The position numbers were made by a program, and so were the translations under genes. This document shows positions 54,054 to 64,000 of a DNA stretch of 64,000 bases, piece by piece. The notes under the pieces are model-generated. The model was not told the DNA's origin. It saw only the letters and a list, made by a program, of their open reading frames with translations, and ran no database searches. The stretch lies in the NCBI RefSeq assembly GCF_000196115.1, contig NC_005027.1:1178001-1242000 (forward strand), written 5' to 3'. This DNA comes from Rhodopirellula baltica SH 1 (GTDB taxonomy: Bacteria > Planctomycetota > Planctomycetia > Pirellulales > Pirellulaceae). How positions within the stretch are numbered: position 1 is the first letter of the stretch; every line of letters begins with the position of its first letter.

Positions 54054-57000
54054 ATGCCTTCCGTTTTTCGGGCGCTGTTATCGGTACTTGGTTGTTTGGC
54101 GGTTTTTGCCGGTGACGTATCTTCTCAGGAACGGCCGAACGTTATCGTCGTGTTGGCCGATGATTTGGGTTATTCCGATCTCGGTTGCTACGGCGGCGAA
54201 ATCAGCACCCCAAACATCGACGCACTTGCGGCAGATGGCGTCAAGCTGACCCAGGTTTATAACTCGGCACGTTGTTGTCCCAGCCGCGCGTCCTTGATGA
54301 CCGGTCTGTATCCAACTCAGGCAGGCATTGGAGATTTTACAACTCGCGAACCAAACCGGACTCGAGGGCAGGGTTACCTTGGTCGGCTTCGCGACGACTG
54401 CGTCACGATGGCCGAAGTGCTGAAGCCGGAAGGGTACGGTTGCTACTACGTTGGTAAGTGGCACATGCATCCGAAAACTGGACCGATCAAACGTGGTTTT
54501 GACGAGTTCTATGGCTACACCAACGATCATTCGCATGATCAATACGACGCTGACTACTACATCCGGTTGCCCGAGAATCGCGTCAAAGAAATCGATCCAC
54601 CGGCGGATCAGTTCTACGCTACCGATGTCTTCAACGATTACGCGATCGAGTTTATTCGGCAGGGGCAATCGACCAACATGCCATGGTTTCTGTTCCTTGG
54701 ACATTCATCGCCGCACTTCCCGGTGCAAGCACCATCGGAACGAGCGGACAAGTACGAGCCGATCTATTCACGCGGATGGGACGTCCTGCGAGAAGAACGG
54801 TTCGAGAGAATGCGGGAGCTCGGTTTGGTTGACGGCGATCATTGGAAGATGGCACCGAGAGAAATCGTTCCTGAGGATCGGGACGACATCGCGAATGGGT
54901 TTGCAGGAGAACAGAATCCGGTGTGGGATTCATTGGAACCCGATCGTCAAAAGGATCTCGCCCGTCGGATGTCCGTGTTCGCAGCGATGGTCGAAGGCGT
55001 CGATCGCGGCGTCGGTCAAATTGTCGAGCACCTGAAAGACACCGGTGATTTCGAGAACACACTGATTCTGTTTTTGAGCGACAACGGTGCTTGTTACGAA
55101 TGGGGGCCGTTTGGTTTCGACGGCGTTTCACGACGCGGTGACACATTCCTGCGAACCGGTGAGCAATTGCGAGAAATCGGCAGACGCGGGACTCATCAAT
55201 CGTATGGGAGCGCGTGGGCGAACCTTGGGAACACGCCGTTTCGGATGTACAAGCACTTCACGCACGAGGGCGGCATCAGCACGCCGTTCATCGCGCATTG
55301 GCCAAAGGGCATCGCGAAACGGAACGATTGGGTTCGCGAGCCTGCCCATATGATGGATGTCTTGCCCACTGTGTTAGAAGCAGCCGGAGGGGAGTATCCG
55401 ACCTCCTTTACCGGACATTCGATCCAGCCATTGGAAGGAAAAAGCTTGCTTTCCGTGATGCGTGGCGAAACATCGGCTGATCGTGAAATTGGGTTTGATC
55501 ACCAAGCGGCACATGCTCTGCGCGAAGGAGACTGGAAGATTGTCTATTCGAAGCGAATGCCGGAGAAGCTGACATGGGAACTCTACAATCTGGCGGAAGA
55601 TCGTTGTGAGCTCAACAATCTTGCTGAACAGCATCCGCAGCGTTTGGCGTCGATGGTGTCCCGGTGGGAAGCGTGGGCCAAACGAGTCGGTGTGACGTGG
55701 GAGCCGTACGCTGGCACCGAGAAAGCGACGTCCGCAACAAAGGAAACTGAATCGCCGTTGATTGCGAATCGAACGCTGACGTTGACCGTGGAGATTGAGG
55801 CGGACAATCCGAGCGGCGTTGCGATGGCTCAAGGTGGTATCCAGCATGGCTACGCTTTGCATTTCGTCGACGGCAAACCGGCATTCGATGTTCGGGTGGA
55901 TGGGAAAGTCAAACGATTGATGGGGACGGCCACCGTCCGCGGACAAGTTCAATTTGCCGCGACGCTGTCGGCAAAGCGTATGACGTTGACCATCGATGGT
56001 GACGAACCGATCTCGACGAGTTCGCCCGGATTGATTCCCGCACAACCGGTCGATGGACTGAGCATTGGGTTTGATGAGCGAACTGCCGCGGGAGATTACT
56101 CCTCGCCCAATCGCTTTTCGGGAAAGGTGCTGCACCACAATGTCGAGGCAACAAGACCGGCGGTCGGTGGGCCGGCGAAGAAGAAGAGCGGAGCGGCAAG
56201 CGACGGCAAGAGCAAACCGAACTTTGTGTTTGTGCTCACCGATGACATCAGCCCGGATGACTTGAGCGTTTACGGCAATGCGTTCGTTCCAACTCCAAAT
56301 CTTGAACGCCTCGCTTCGAAAGGACTTGTCTTCGACAACGCGTATCTGACGATCAGTTCGTGCTCACCGAGTCGTTGTTCAATGATCACGGGCCGCTACC
56401 CACACAACACGGGTGCGCCGGAATTGCACACGACTTTGCCGGAGACGCAACGAACGTTCGTTCAATCGTTGCGGGAGGCGGGGTACCACACGGTGATCTC
56501 TGGAAAGAATCATATGGCCGACCCCCATGCGTTGGGCTTTGATGTGAGCACGGATAGCAAACCGGCCGGTAGCGAGCGTTGGGTGTCGCATCTTCGCGAC
56601 CGGCCGACGGATCAGCCGTTTTTCTGCTGGTTCGCATCGCACGACGCTCACTCTCCATTCACGCCAAACGAAGACGCTCCGAAGTTCGACGCCAAATCGA
56701 TTGGCGTGCCACCGATGTTGTTTGACGGTGAAGTCACACGCGATCAATTGGCGGGGTACTACCACGAGGTCGCTCGCACCGACCACGCCGTTGGGCAAGT
56801 GTTGGAAGAACTGAAACGCCAGAAGATTCTGGATAACACGTACATCATCTATTGCAGCGACAACGGCCGTCCGTTTCCGCGTTGCAAGACTTACTTGTAC
56901 GACAGTGGAATCAAAACCCCGCTGATCATTTCCGGACCAAACGTAGTGAACGGGCGGACGAACTCCATCGTCAGTTCGATTGACTTCGCACCCACAATCC

Positions 57001-58811
57001 TGGAACTCGCCGGCGTTGCGTGTCCGAAAACGGTGCAAGGAGTCAGTGCCGTGGACGTCCTTGGCGATCCGAATGCAATCACTCGCGAGGTCGCGTTTGC
57101 AGAGCGAAATTGGCACGTGTTTCAAAACCACGAGCGAGCCGTTCGAGCTGGCGACTGGCTCTACATCTGGAACGCTTGGCCGGAACGCCACAACTTGTCG
57201 GGCGAGAGTGCGACGTACAGTTTCGCTGCCGCACGTGAATTGTGGGAAGCCGCCAAGGCTGGCAAGCTCACCGACGCTCAAGCGTTGCTGACCCAAAAGC
57301 CGCAGCCGGCCGAGATGCTTTTCCACGTCGGCAAAGATCCAAATCAGTTTGTCAATTTGGCTGCGAGGCCGGAACATCAAACAACGCTGCAACAAATGCG
57401 AACGTTGCTGGACCAGTGGAAGAAGGAAACCGGCGACAGTGTTCCCAAGCATCCGACGGCTGATCGCCAACCGTTGCATGCTTCCGGCGCGAGCGGAAAC
57501 ATGAAGCGAGGTGAATCTCCAGGATCTGATAACAACTGCACGACAATCAATGCGTCCGGTCCGATCATGCTGCCGCGCGAGGCATCGACTTTGTCAGCAA
57601 ACGTGTCGAAGCCGCAGAATTCGGACATGAAAGTTGCCATGGCGGATGACACCGAGAGGCGTACAGCAAAAATCGATGAGAGCAAGGCGGACCAGTTTCC
57701 TGACTCGGCTTTTGTCGAAGTTCCAACCGATCGTGTTCCAGGACCGGTCATGGATGCGGAGACCATTCGCGCGGGGTTGCAGTCTCACGACCGGGCATTG
57801 TTCATCAAGGCAGGCTGGATTCGCGATCCGTATATCACATCAGGGCCTGACGGATACTTCTATCTCACAGGGACGCAGCCAAACGAAGGTGACCCTCGAG
57901 AACAATCGAATCCCTACAACATCGGTCTGGGTGACCAGAGCATTGTGGGAAGTCAGGTGCGTGCATATCGCAGCAAGGATCTCGTCGAGTGGGAATCGCT
58001 CGGCGTGATCTTCGATACCGGCGACACTTGGAAGGCAATGCAGGGACGAAGGGCAGCGAAAGACAGGATCTGGGCACCCGAGGTTCATTGGATGCCGAGC
58101 CTGGGGGATCGGGGACGTTGGGCGTTGGTGCATTGCCCGAAGCAGCACTCCAGTTTTGTGCTTTCAAAGGACGAGAAACTCTCGGGGCCTTGGACGCATC
58201 CGATGAAGGGCAAGATGGGACCTCGTCATGATCCGTCGCTGTTCACCGATGACGATGGAACGGTTTGGATGTTGTGGCAGAACACTTCCGTTGCTCCGCT
58301 CAACAAGGACCTCTCGGGTTACGCCGCCCAACCCGTTCGCATCGATCCATCAGGAACACGCCCGGGGCCGGATGGAACCCCCATCCGTCGAATCGGTCAC
58401 GAAGGCGCCACGATGATCAAGGTCGGCGGACAATACGTTCATCTTGGAACGGCTTGGTCAACCGACGAAGGACGCAAGGGTTCTTACAATCTGTACTACA
58501 GCGTGGCCGACAAAATCACTGGTCCCTACGGACCTCGGAAATTCGCGGGCCGCTTCCTCGGACACGGGACTCCCTTTCAAACCCAAGATGGAAAGTGGTG
58601 GTGCACCGCATTTTTCAACGCCAATGTTCCTCCCGTTCAGCGTGATGGCATCGAGGGTCGCGACCTCGGCGACAACGCTCAAACCATCAACGAGCAAGGA
58701 GTGACGATCGTCCCGCTGGAAGTGCGGATGACAGACGATGGCGAAGTTTTGATCCGAGCCAAAGATCCAGCGTATGCAAGCCCAGGGCCAGACGAGTCTC
58801 AGAAGTTCTGA
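54054..58811 (+). CDS. Triple fusion: sulfatase + sulfatase + GH43-like glycoside hydrolase
   Basis: 1,585 residues in one open frame with a signal peptide (FRALLSVLGCLAVFAGDVSSQ). Module 1 (about 27-560) is an arylsulfatase: NVIVVLADDLGYSDLG, formylglycine site C-C-P-S-R at 74-78, GKWHMHP, FLSDNGACYEWG. A LamG-like beta domain (about 575-690) follows, then a Lys/Ser/Ala linker. Module 2 (about 720-1150) is a second sulfatase resembling heparan N-sulfatase: NFVFVLTDDISPDDLS, C-S-P-S-R at 770-774, YCSDNGRPFPRCKTYLYDSG. A polar linker follows, then module 3 (about 1245-1560), a five-bladed GH43-like hydrolase: GWIRDPYI (Asp 1258), IWAPEVHWM, GHEGATMIKVGG. Start ATG 54054 has AAGG upstream. It probably removes sulfate and cleaves glycosidic bonds on one sulfated glycan. 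Confidence 0.88.
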   Translation: MPSVFRALLSVLGCLAVFAGDVSSQERPNVIVVLADDLGYSDLGCYGGEISTPNIDALAADGVKLTQVYNSARCCPSRASLMTGLYPTQAGIGDFTTREPNRTRGQGYLGRLRDDCVTMAEVLKPEGYGCYYVGKWHMHPKTGPIKRGFDEFYGYTNDHSHDQYDADYYIRLPENRVKEIDPPADQFYATDVFNDYAIEFIRQGQSTNMPWFLFLGHSSPHFPVQAPSERADKYEPIYSRGWDVLREERFERMRELGLVDGDHWKMAPREIVPEDRDDIANGFAGEQNPVWDSLEPDRQKDLARRMSVFAAMVEGVDRGVGQIVEHLKDTGDFENTLILFLSDNGACYEWGPFGFDGVSRRGDTFLRTGEQLREIGRRGTHQSYGSAWANLGNTPFRMYKHFTHEGGISTPFIAHWPKGIAKRNDWVREPAHMMDVLPTVLEAAGGEYPTSFTGHSIQPLEGKSLLSVMRGETSADREIGFDHQAAHALREGDWKIVYSKRMPEKLTWELYNLAEDRCELNNLAEQHPQRLASMVSRWEAWAKRVGVTWEPYAGTEKATSATKETESPLIANRTLTLTVEIEADNPSGVAMAQGGIQHGYALHFVDGKPAFDVRVDGKVKRLMGTATVRGQVQFAATLSAKRMTLTIDGDEPISTSSPGLIPAQPVDGLSIGFDERTAAGDYSSPNRFSGKVLHHNVEATRPAVGGPAKKKSGAASDGKSKPNFVFVLTDDISPDDLSVYGNAFVPTPNLERLASKGLVFDNAYLTISSCSPSRCSMITGRYPHNTGAPELHTTLPETQRTFVQSLREAGYHTVISGKNHMADPHALGFDVSTDSKPAGSERWVSHLRDRPTDQPFFCWFASHDAHSPFTPNEDAPKFDAKSIGVPPMLFDGEVTRDQLAGYYHEVARTDHAVGQVLEELKRQKILDNTYIIYCSDNGRPFPRCKTYLYDSGIKTPLIISGPNVVNGRTNSIVSSIDFAPTILELAGVACPKTVQGVSAVDVLGDPNAITREVAFAERNWHVFQNHERAVRAGDWLYIWNAWPERHNLSGESATYSFAAARELWEAAKAGKLTDAQALLTQKPQPAEMLFHVGKDPNQFVNLAARPEHQTTLQQMRTLLDQWKKETGDSVPKHPTADRQPLHASGASGNMKRGESPGSDNNCTTINASGPIMLPREASTLSANVSKPQNSDMKVAMADDTERRTAKIDESKADQFPDSAFVEVPTDRVPGPVMDAETIRAGLQSHDRALFIKAGWIRDPYITSGPDGYFYLTGTQPNEGDPREQSNPYNIGLGDQSIVGSQVRAYRSKDLVEWESLGVIFDTGDTWKAMQGRRAAKDRIWAPEVHWMPSLGDRGRWALVHCPKQHSSFVLSKDEKLSGPWTHPMKGKMGPRHDPSLFTDDDGTVWMLWQNTSVAPLNKDLSGYAAQPVRIDPSGTRPGPDGTPIRRIGHEGATMIKVGGQYVHLGTAWSTDEGRKGSYNLYYSVADKITGPYGPRKFAGRFLGHGTPFQTQDGKWWCTAFFNANVPPVQRDGIEGRDLGDNAQTINEQGVTIVPLEVRMTDDGEVLIRAKDPAYASPGPDESQKF

Positions 58812-58987
58812 TTGGCTAGCGTTTATCGAACCCCGTCGTTTGTCGATATGGTCGTGAACACTGAAGCCATCGATGGTATCGCCGCACCAAAAGAAGGCGA
58901 ATGGCTTTTTGTTTCGCTTGCTTCTCGCGAACGGTGCGAACGCTCATCTGGCTCGTACCGATTCGCGAGATTCGTCGCCGCTCGGGC

Positions 58988-60832
58988 TCAGAAGCCACCA
59001 CCACCGAGGGCTTGGTAAGCGTTGATGATCGCACTGAGTTCTTCTTGCTTGGTGTCGATCAACAACATCTTGGCTTCCATCAATTCCCGTTGAGCGAGCA
59101 ACACTTCGACGTATTCCGCACGAGCGTTTTGGAACAGTTTGCCGGCACTGTCGACGGACTCTTCCAGCGACTGAAGTTGCTTCTTCTTGACTTCGATGCT
59201 GTTTCGATAGTTGTCGACCTTTGAAACCAAATTGACAACTTCGACGTGTGCTTCCAGGACGGTTTGCTGGTAGTTGTAAATGCTTTGCAACTGAACCGCG
59301 TTCGCTGTCTGGTAGTCGGCTTTGATGGCACGTTTGTTGATCAGCGGACCCACGATGTCACCCGCAACGCTGTAGATCAACGACTCTGGTGTTCGGAACA
59401 GATATCCAGTTGCGAATGCGTTCCAACCCAATCCGCCGGTCAGAGTGAGGGAGGGATAAAAGCGAGCCCGTGCGACTTTGACGTCCAATCCAGCTGCGGC
59501 GACGCGGCGCTCCGCTTCGCGGATGTCGGCTCGGTTTTGCAACAATTCCGATGGGACGCCGGCACTGAGCGTTTGCATGTTCAGGTCGATAAAGTCGACT
59601 TCCGTTCGGTCCACATGCTGGGGATAACGTCCGACCAGAAAGTTGATTCGGTTTTCCGTTTCGACGATTTCTTGAGCGATGACCGCACGTTCGCTCTCGT
59701 TTTTGTGCACTTCGGCCTGAAAACGTTGGACGGCCAGTTGATTGCCTCGTCCGGCTTCCTTCATCGCGTTGGATATGTCGAGGCTACGCTGCTGGATATC
59801 GATCGTCTTTTGAAGCGTCTGCATTCGGTTGTCGAGAGCAAGCAGCTCGTAGTAGTTCTCGGCGATTTCCGCGACCAAACGGGTAACAACGTAGTTCCGC
59901 CCTTCCTTCGTCGCCAGGTATCGCATCGCAGCGGCATTTTGAGCGTTGCGCAGTCGTTTCCAGATATCGACTTCCCACGATACATTTGCGGCGACCAAGA
60001 AGTCAGGCAACGGATCAGGGAACCCCTTGCCCGGCACGACTTCTAGTTGTTCTTCCACTGCGCCATCGCGGGTGTGGCGGCCTGATTTTTCGATGCCGGC
60101 TCCGACGCCCGCGGTGACGAAGGGACGATACTCACCGCTTCTTGCGTAGGTTTCGTTGCATGCAATTCGGATCTCTTCAGAAAGGATTCTCAGTTCCTGG
60201 TTGCCAACCAATGCTTGATTGATCAGGTCCAGCAGGTAAGGATCGGTGTAAAAGATACTTTGCGGCAGGTGGGCCGAGTTTTGGTACGTCGAAATGCCAA
60301 AGTTCAGGTCGGCTTCGTCGTAGACGATCATTTCCGCTGGTTCGCCAATCTGCGCGTCGTCGCTGGCATCCACCTGAACATTCACCAATGTGGTGGAACT
60401 TGCGTTCAGTTTATTGGTCTTGTTTTGGTCGGCTGGTGAATTCACGTCTGAGAGGTCAGTCGACTTGATGTAGTTTGCGAATGTTTTGTCTTCGTCGTCT
60501 GACTTGGGTGATACCGGCTTCGATTTCATCGACGGCGATTGTTTTGCCAGATCAATCGCTTGCGAGTTTCGCGTCTCGATGAAGGAGGCTGTTTCGACTA
60601 GCGAACCTGATTCGGTTTCGAACTGGGGCATGCTCTTCGACACAGTTGGTTGGGTATAGTCGGTGCCATTATTCCAGTTGTAGTGCTGAGGCATCGACGG
60701 TCCCGGCTTGTAGCCTCGCAAGCAAGGGATACCGCAGCCCGGAATCGCTAGCAATGATCCGCAAATCAAGGCGGCGATTGTGGCGCGTTTAGATGACTTG
60801 CAACGTGGGGCAAGCTTCGATGGAAAGTTCAT
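58988..60832 (-). CDS. TolC/NodT-like outer-membrane efflux lipoprotein
   Basis: 614 residues. A type II signal (TIAALICGSLLAIPGC) is followed by a long polar region (about 40-190), then two OEP repeats forming the periplasmic helical barrel: ELRILSEEIRIACNETYARSG, SWEVDIWKRLRNAQNAAAMRY, NYYELLALDNRMQTLQKTI, LLQNRADIREAERRVAAAGLDVKVARARFYPSLTLTGGLG (the typical second-repeat motif). It ends LSAIINAYQALGGGGF, also typical. It lies on the same strand 287 bp downstream of the RND transporter gene and should form its exit duct. Confidence 0.93.
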   Translation of the reverse strand: MNFPSKLAPRCKSSKRATIAALICGSLLAIPGCGIPCLRGYKPGPSMPQHYNWNNGTDYTQPTVSKSMPQFETESGSLVETASFIETRNSQAIDLAKQSPSMKSKPVSPKSDDEDKTFANYIKSTDLSDVNSPADQNKTNKLNASSTTLVNVQVDASDDAQIGEPAEMIVYDEADLNFGISTYQNSAHLPQSIFYTDPYLLDLINQALVGNQELRILSEEIRIACNETYARSGEYRPFVTAGVGAGIEKSGRHTRDGAVEEQLEVVPGKGFPDPLPDFLVAANVSWEVDIWKRLRNAQNAAAMRYLATKEGRNYVVTRLVAEIAENYYELLALDNRMQTLQKTIDIQQRSLDISNAMKEAGRGNQLAVQRFQAEVHKNESERAVIAQEIVETENRINFLVGRYPQHVDRTEVDFIDLNMQTLSAGVPSELLQNRADIREAERRVAAAGLDVKVARARFYPSLTLTGGLGWNAFATGYLFRTPESLIYSVAGDIVGPLINKRAIKADYQTANAVQLQSIYNYQQTVLEAHVEVVNLVSKVDNYRNSIEVKKKQLQSLEESVDSAGKLFQNARAEYVEVLLAQRELMEAKMLLIDTKQEELSAIINAYQALGGGGF

Positions 60833-61119
60833 GTTCGTCCTTGCTGAACTGACTGGAATCGGCGTCCTGCCGATTGGTTTCGATGGCCGTTTTGATTAAC
60901 CAGTAGGCGTCCCGCCAAGATTGGCTGGCGGGCCGAATGCTGTTAGTCTGGTAGCTTCAATATCGTCTCTCATAAAACGCTCATTGGACGCATCGGCCAT
61001 GCCTTCGCGATTGTGCCAACATTTGCAGATCAGTCGTTCTGGCTCTGAAACCTGCAAGGACCTTTCTGATTGCAATGTCTATGAGGAATGTTCGTATGGG
61101 ATGGCCATCCAACGGTGCT

Positions 61120-64000
61120 TCAGTGCTCACGCTCGAAGATCTCGCTGAGTGGCGCGTCATGTTCATCTCGAATCAGAGAACGACCATCCGCTATTTTGGC
61201 GAACAGGTAATATAGGCCTGGGATCACCAGGACGCCGACGAGGGTGCCGAGCAACATGCCACCGACAGCAGTGGTTCCGATGGTGCGGTTTCCGATCGCA
61301 CCAGGGCCGGTGGCGCGGACCAACGGAATCAGACCGGCGATGAACGCAAATGATGTCATCAGGATGGGCCGGAATCGAAGTTTGCCTCCCTCGATGCCCG
61401 CTTCCATGATGCTCAGTCCTTCCTGGCGACGTTGAACGGCGAATTCGATGATCAAAATGGCGTTCTTACCCAACAAGCCAACCAACATCACTAAACCGAT
61501 TTGACAGTACACATCGTTGGCCAAACCCATGGATTGTAGGAACGCGAATGATCCGAAGATGCCGACGGGTAGTGATGTCAACACGGCCAAAGGAATGATA
61601 AAGCTCTCATATTGGCCAACCAAAACCATGTAAACGAAGATCACCACGATCAAGAAGATGTAGACCGCCGTGTTTCCCGATTTGGCTTCGTCGTATGACA
61701 AACCCTGCCAGTCGATGTCGAAACCGTTTGGCAGCGTTTCCGCAGCGACCTGTTTGATAGCCGCGATCGCTTCGCCACTGCTGTAGCCCGCGGCTGGGGC
61801 TCCCTGAATGGGTGCGGTTGGATAGAGGTTGTATCGGCTGATCTCGTTCAGTCCCTGCTTCTTTTCGATTCGCATGAAAGCCGAGTACGGCACCATTTCC
61901 CCGCCTTCGTTCTTGACGAACATGTTGTCGAGGTCTTCTGGGTAGCGACGAAACTTCGGTTGGGCTTGGACATAGACTTTGTAGAATTGGCCGAATCGAA
62001 CGAAGCCCTGCTCCCACGTGCTTCCAATGACAATCGACAAGTTGTCCATCGCGTCCTTGATCGAGACACCTTTTTGCATCGCAACGTCGTTGTCGATGAT
62101 GACTTCGTACTGTGGGTAGTTAGCAGCGAAGAACGTGAACAAACCTTTCAGTTCAGGACGTTTGCCCAGTGCAGCCATGAACTCGTCGGTCACCTGCCCG
62201 AGTTTTGCATAGTCGCCGCTGTTCGTTTTGTCGAGCAAGTTGACGGAGAAGCCGCCGGCGGCACCAAACCCTGGAACGGCCGGTGGTTCAAAGAACTCGA
62301 GTTTGACATTGGCGATGTCCGTCCCACGTTCTTCCAATTCTTCGATGAGCTCTCGCGAGGTCAGCTCGCGATCGGCCCACGGTTTGAGATTGATGATGCA
62401 TGTGCCCGCATTGGATCCGCGGCCCTCGGTGAGAACTTCGTAACCGGCGATTGACGAAACGGAGGTGACCTCGTCCATCTGTTTGCAGATTTGTTGCAGT
62501 TCATGGCATTTTGAATTGGTGTACTCAAGCGTCGATCCGGGTGGAGTTTGCACGATTCCATAGATCATGCCTTGGTCTTCCAGCGGGATGAAACCAGTCG
62601 GCAGGACTTGGTTGACAACCAGAATTCCATATCCAAAAACGGCGATCACTGCGATCGTCACCACTCGGCGACTGATGATATGACGAAGGAATCTTGCGTA
62701 GACGCCGGTCACCGATTCAACGCTGCGGTCAAACCCATGCAGGAACAATCCGATTGGACTTCGTTTTTTCGCGGTGCCATCAGTACCGGAGAACGCGGCG
62801 CGGAATGAGAATGTGGCCAGCAAAGCGACCACAACAGCAATGATTTGAATTCGTGTGTTGGTCAGTTCCACCTGTTCAGAAATGACCTCGTGGACGAGTT
62901 CGATGTGCAGCAGCGAATAGACGCCGTAACCAACCGCAAACCCGAGAAGAAGACTCGCCAAAGCCCGCAAAACGAAAGCATATTTGCCTGCGATCTTTTG
63001 CATTCCGCGGTTCAACAGACCGATAATCCCACGCGGTGTGTTGTCGTCGAGTGGTTTTAGAATCATCGCGCACAGCACCGGCGTCAGTGACAATGCAACG
63101 ACTCCCGAGATGACAATCGACATAGCCATGGTCAACGCGAACTGACGATAGAACACGCCGACCGGGCCGGTCATGAATGTGACGGGAATGAAAACCGCGG
63201 TCATTACCAAGGTGATAGCAATGATCGCGCCGCTGATCTCTTGCACCACTTCCCGGGTCGCTTGATAGGGGCCGAGATGCTTGGCGTGCATCTTCTCGTG
63301 AACCGCCTCTACCACCACGATGGCATCGTCCACGACGACCCCGATGGCGAGCACCAGTGCGAACAAGGTAATCAGGTTGATTGACATGCCGAACATCAGC
63401 ATGAAGAAGAATGTGCCGATCAACGACACCGGAACGGCGAGCGTTGGGATCAGCGTGCTGCGGAAGTCGCCCAGGAACAAGTAGACAACCAACGAAACCA
63501 AAATGAAGGCTTCGAATAGTGTGTGCAGCACCTTCTCAATCGATGCGTCCAGGAAATTGGAGACGTCATAGGTGACCGCGTAATCCATCCCCGGTGGGAA
63601 TTGTTTCTCCTTGATCTCTTCGACCTTTGCCTTGACCTTTTCAATCACTTCGGCGGCGTTGGATCCTGGCGTTTGCTTCAGGACGATTGCCGCGGCAGGC
63701 AGTCCGTCAATGTCAGAGTACAGGTCATAAAAGGACGAACCCAGCGAGATGGTGGCAACGTCCGCTAGACGTAAGATTTCGCCTTCGGGAGTCGCTCGCA
63801 AGATGATCTGATCGTATTCCTCTGGCGTCGTGTATCGTCCAACCCAAGTCAGCACGTACTCGAGCGTTTGCGACGTCGTTCCGGTTGCCTGGCCAAGTCG
63901 TCCTGGCGTGCCAATCATGCTTTGTTCAGCAAGTGCTTCCATCACGTCCTCTGCGTCGATGTGGTAGGCCCGCATGCGGTCCAGATCCAACTCCACTCGC
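61120..64000 (-). CDS. RND-family efflux transporter, AcrB/HAE1 type (partial)
   Basis: The gene runs off the window end, so only the C-terminal 960 residues are seen. Family marks: DRMRAYHIDAEDVMEAL (pore domain), GSNAAEVIEKVKAKVEEIKE, TM4 block LVLAIGVVVDDAIVVVEAV with the proton-relay Asp pair, MTGPVGVFYRQFALTMAMSIVISGVVALSLTPVLCA, TM10 VMLVGLLGKNAILIIEFA with the essential Lys, and GGMLLGTLVGVLVIPGLYYLF near the end. It uses the proton gradient to export drugs or other amphipaths. The periplasmic adaptor gene would be expected just beyond 64000. Confidence 0.95.
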   Translation of the reverse strand, partial: RVELDLDRMRAYHIDAEDVMEALAEQSMIGTPGRLGQATGTTSQTLEYVLTWVGRYTTPEEYDQIILRATPEGEILRLADVATISLGSSFYDLYSDIDGLPAAAIVLKQTPGSNAAEVIEKVKAKVEEIKEKQFPPGMDYAVTYDVSNFLDASIEKVLHTLFEAFILVSLVVYLFLGDFRSTLIPTLAVPVSLIGTFFFMLMFGMSINLITLFALVLAIGVVVDDAIVVVEAVHEKMHAKHLGPYQATREVVQEISGAIIAITLVMTAVFIPVTFMTGPVGVFYRQFALTMAMSIVISGVVALSLTPVLCAMILKPLDDNTPRGIIGLLNRGMQKIAGKYAFVLRALASLLLGFAVGYGVYSLLHIELVHEVISEQVELTNTRIQIIAVVVALLATFSFRAAFSGTDGTAKKRSPIGLFLHGFDRSVESVTGVYARFLRHIISRRVVTIAVIAVFGYGILVVNQVLPTGFIPLEDQGMIYGIVQTPPGSTLEYTNSKCHELQQICKQMDEVTSVSSIAGYEVLTEGRGSNAGTCIINLKPWADRELTSRELIEELEERGTDIANVKLEFFEPPAVPGFGAAGGFSVNLLDKTNSGDYAKLGQVTDEFMAALGKRPELKGLFTFFAANYPQYEVIIDNDVAMQKGVSIKDAMDNLSIVIGSTWEQGFVRFGQFYKVYVQAQPKFRRYPEDLDNMFVKNEGGEMVPYSAFMRIEKKQGLNEISRYNLYPTAPIQGAPAAGYSSGEAIAAIKQVAAETLPNGFDIDWQGLSYDEAKSGNTAVYIFLIVVIFVYMVLVGQYESFIIPLAVLTSLPVGIFGSFAFLQSMGLANDVYCQIGLVMLVGLLGKNAILIIEFAVQRRQEGLSIMEAGIEGGKLRFRPILMTSFAFIAGLIPLVRATGPGAIGNRTIGTTAVGGMLLGTLVGVLVIPGLYYLFAKIADGRSLIRDEHDAPLSEIFEREH

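Overview
The window looks like chromosome of a Rhodopirellula-type planctomycete (Pirellulaceae). The support is lineage-typical families seen in the sequence: a Cys-rich YTV-motif repeat protein, a BBP7-type beta-barrel porin, a DUF1559 pilin-like protein, three loci of secreted sulfatases (one fused into a 1,585-residue multi-enzyme protein), an ECF sigma/anti-sigma pair and a Ser/Thr kinase with PAS domains.

Layout. 1-18.9 kb is ordinary chromosome: partial SDR oxidoreductase, glutathione peroxidase, YTV protein, Rex repressor, iduronate-sulfatase-like enzyme, an internally repetitive secreted protein, S10 carboxypeptidase, mscL plus an esterase, lipoprotein MsrB, an LPG-synthase-TM protein, aroA and an N-formylglutamate amidohydrolase relative. 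19.0-21.0 kb is a nest of mobile DNA: an IS110-family transposase inside a second intergenic repeat, which sits inside a 116-bp palindromic MITE-like repeat. 21.3-30.9 kb holds parA-parB, a second intact MITE-like copy, the kinase, the sigma/anti-sigma pair and the porin. A tRNA-Gln(TTG) with its terminator follows at 31.1 kb.

31.5-44.3 kb is an accessory region. Nearly every gene is small, hypothetical and on the minus strand, many with a signal peptide or membrane segments, and they are separated by imperfect inverted repeats that I read as attC sites. Five of these share one conserved end. I interpret the region as an integron gene-cassette array without an integrase in the window (a CALIN). 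It is partly decayed: one in-frame stop, two frameshifted genes, an IS30 fragment, and a group II intron tail (domains V-VI) beside an attC end.

44.3-64 kb returns to chromosome: a MITE copy with a visible empty-site paralogue, a rhomboid protease, a secreted CxxCH protein, an arylsulfatase, a zinc-dependent formaldehyde dehydrogenase, the sulfatase-sulfatase-GH43 fusion, and a TolC-like plus RND efflux pair that runs off the window end. The sulfatases, the GH43 module and the CBM9/DOMON-like protein fit a marine polysaccharide degrader.
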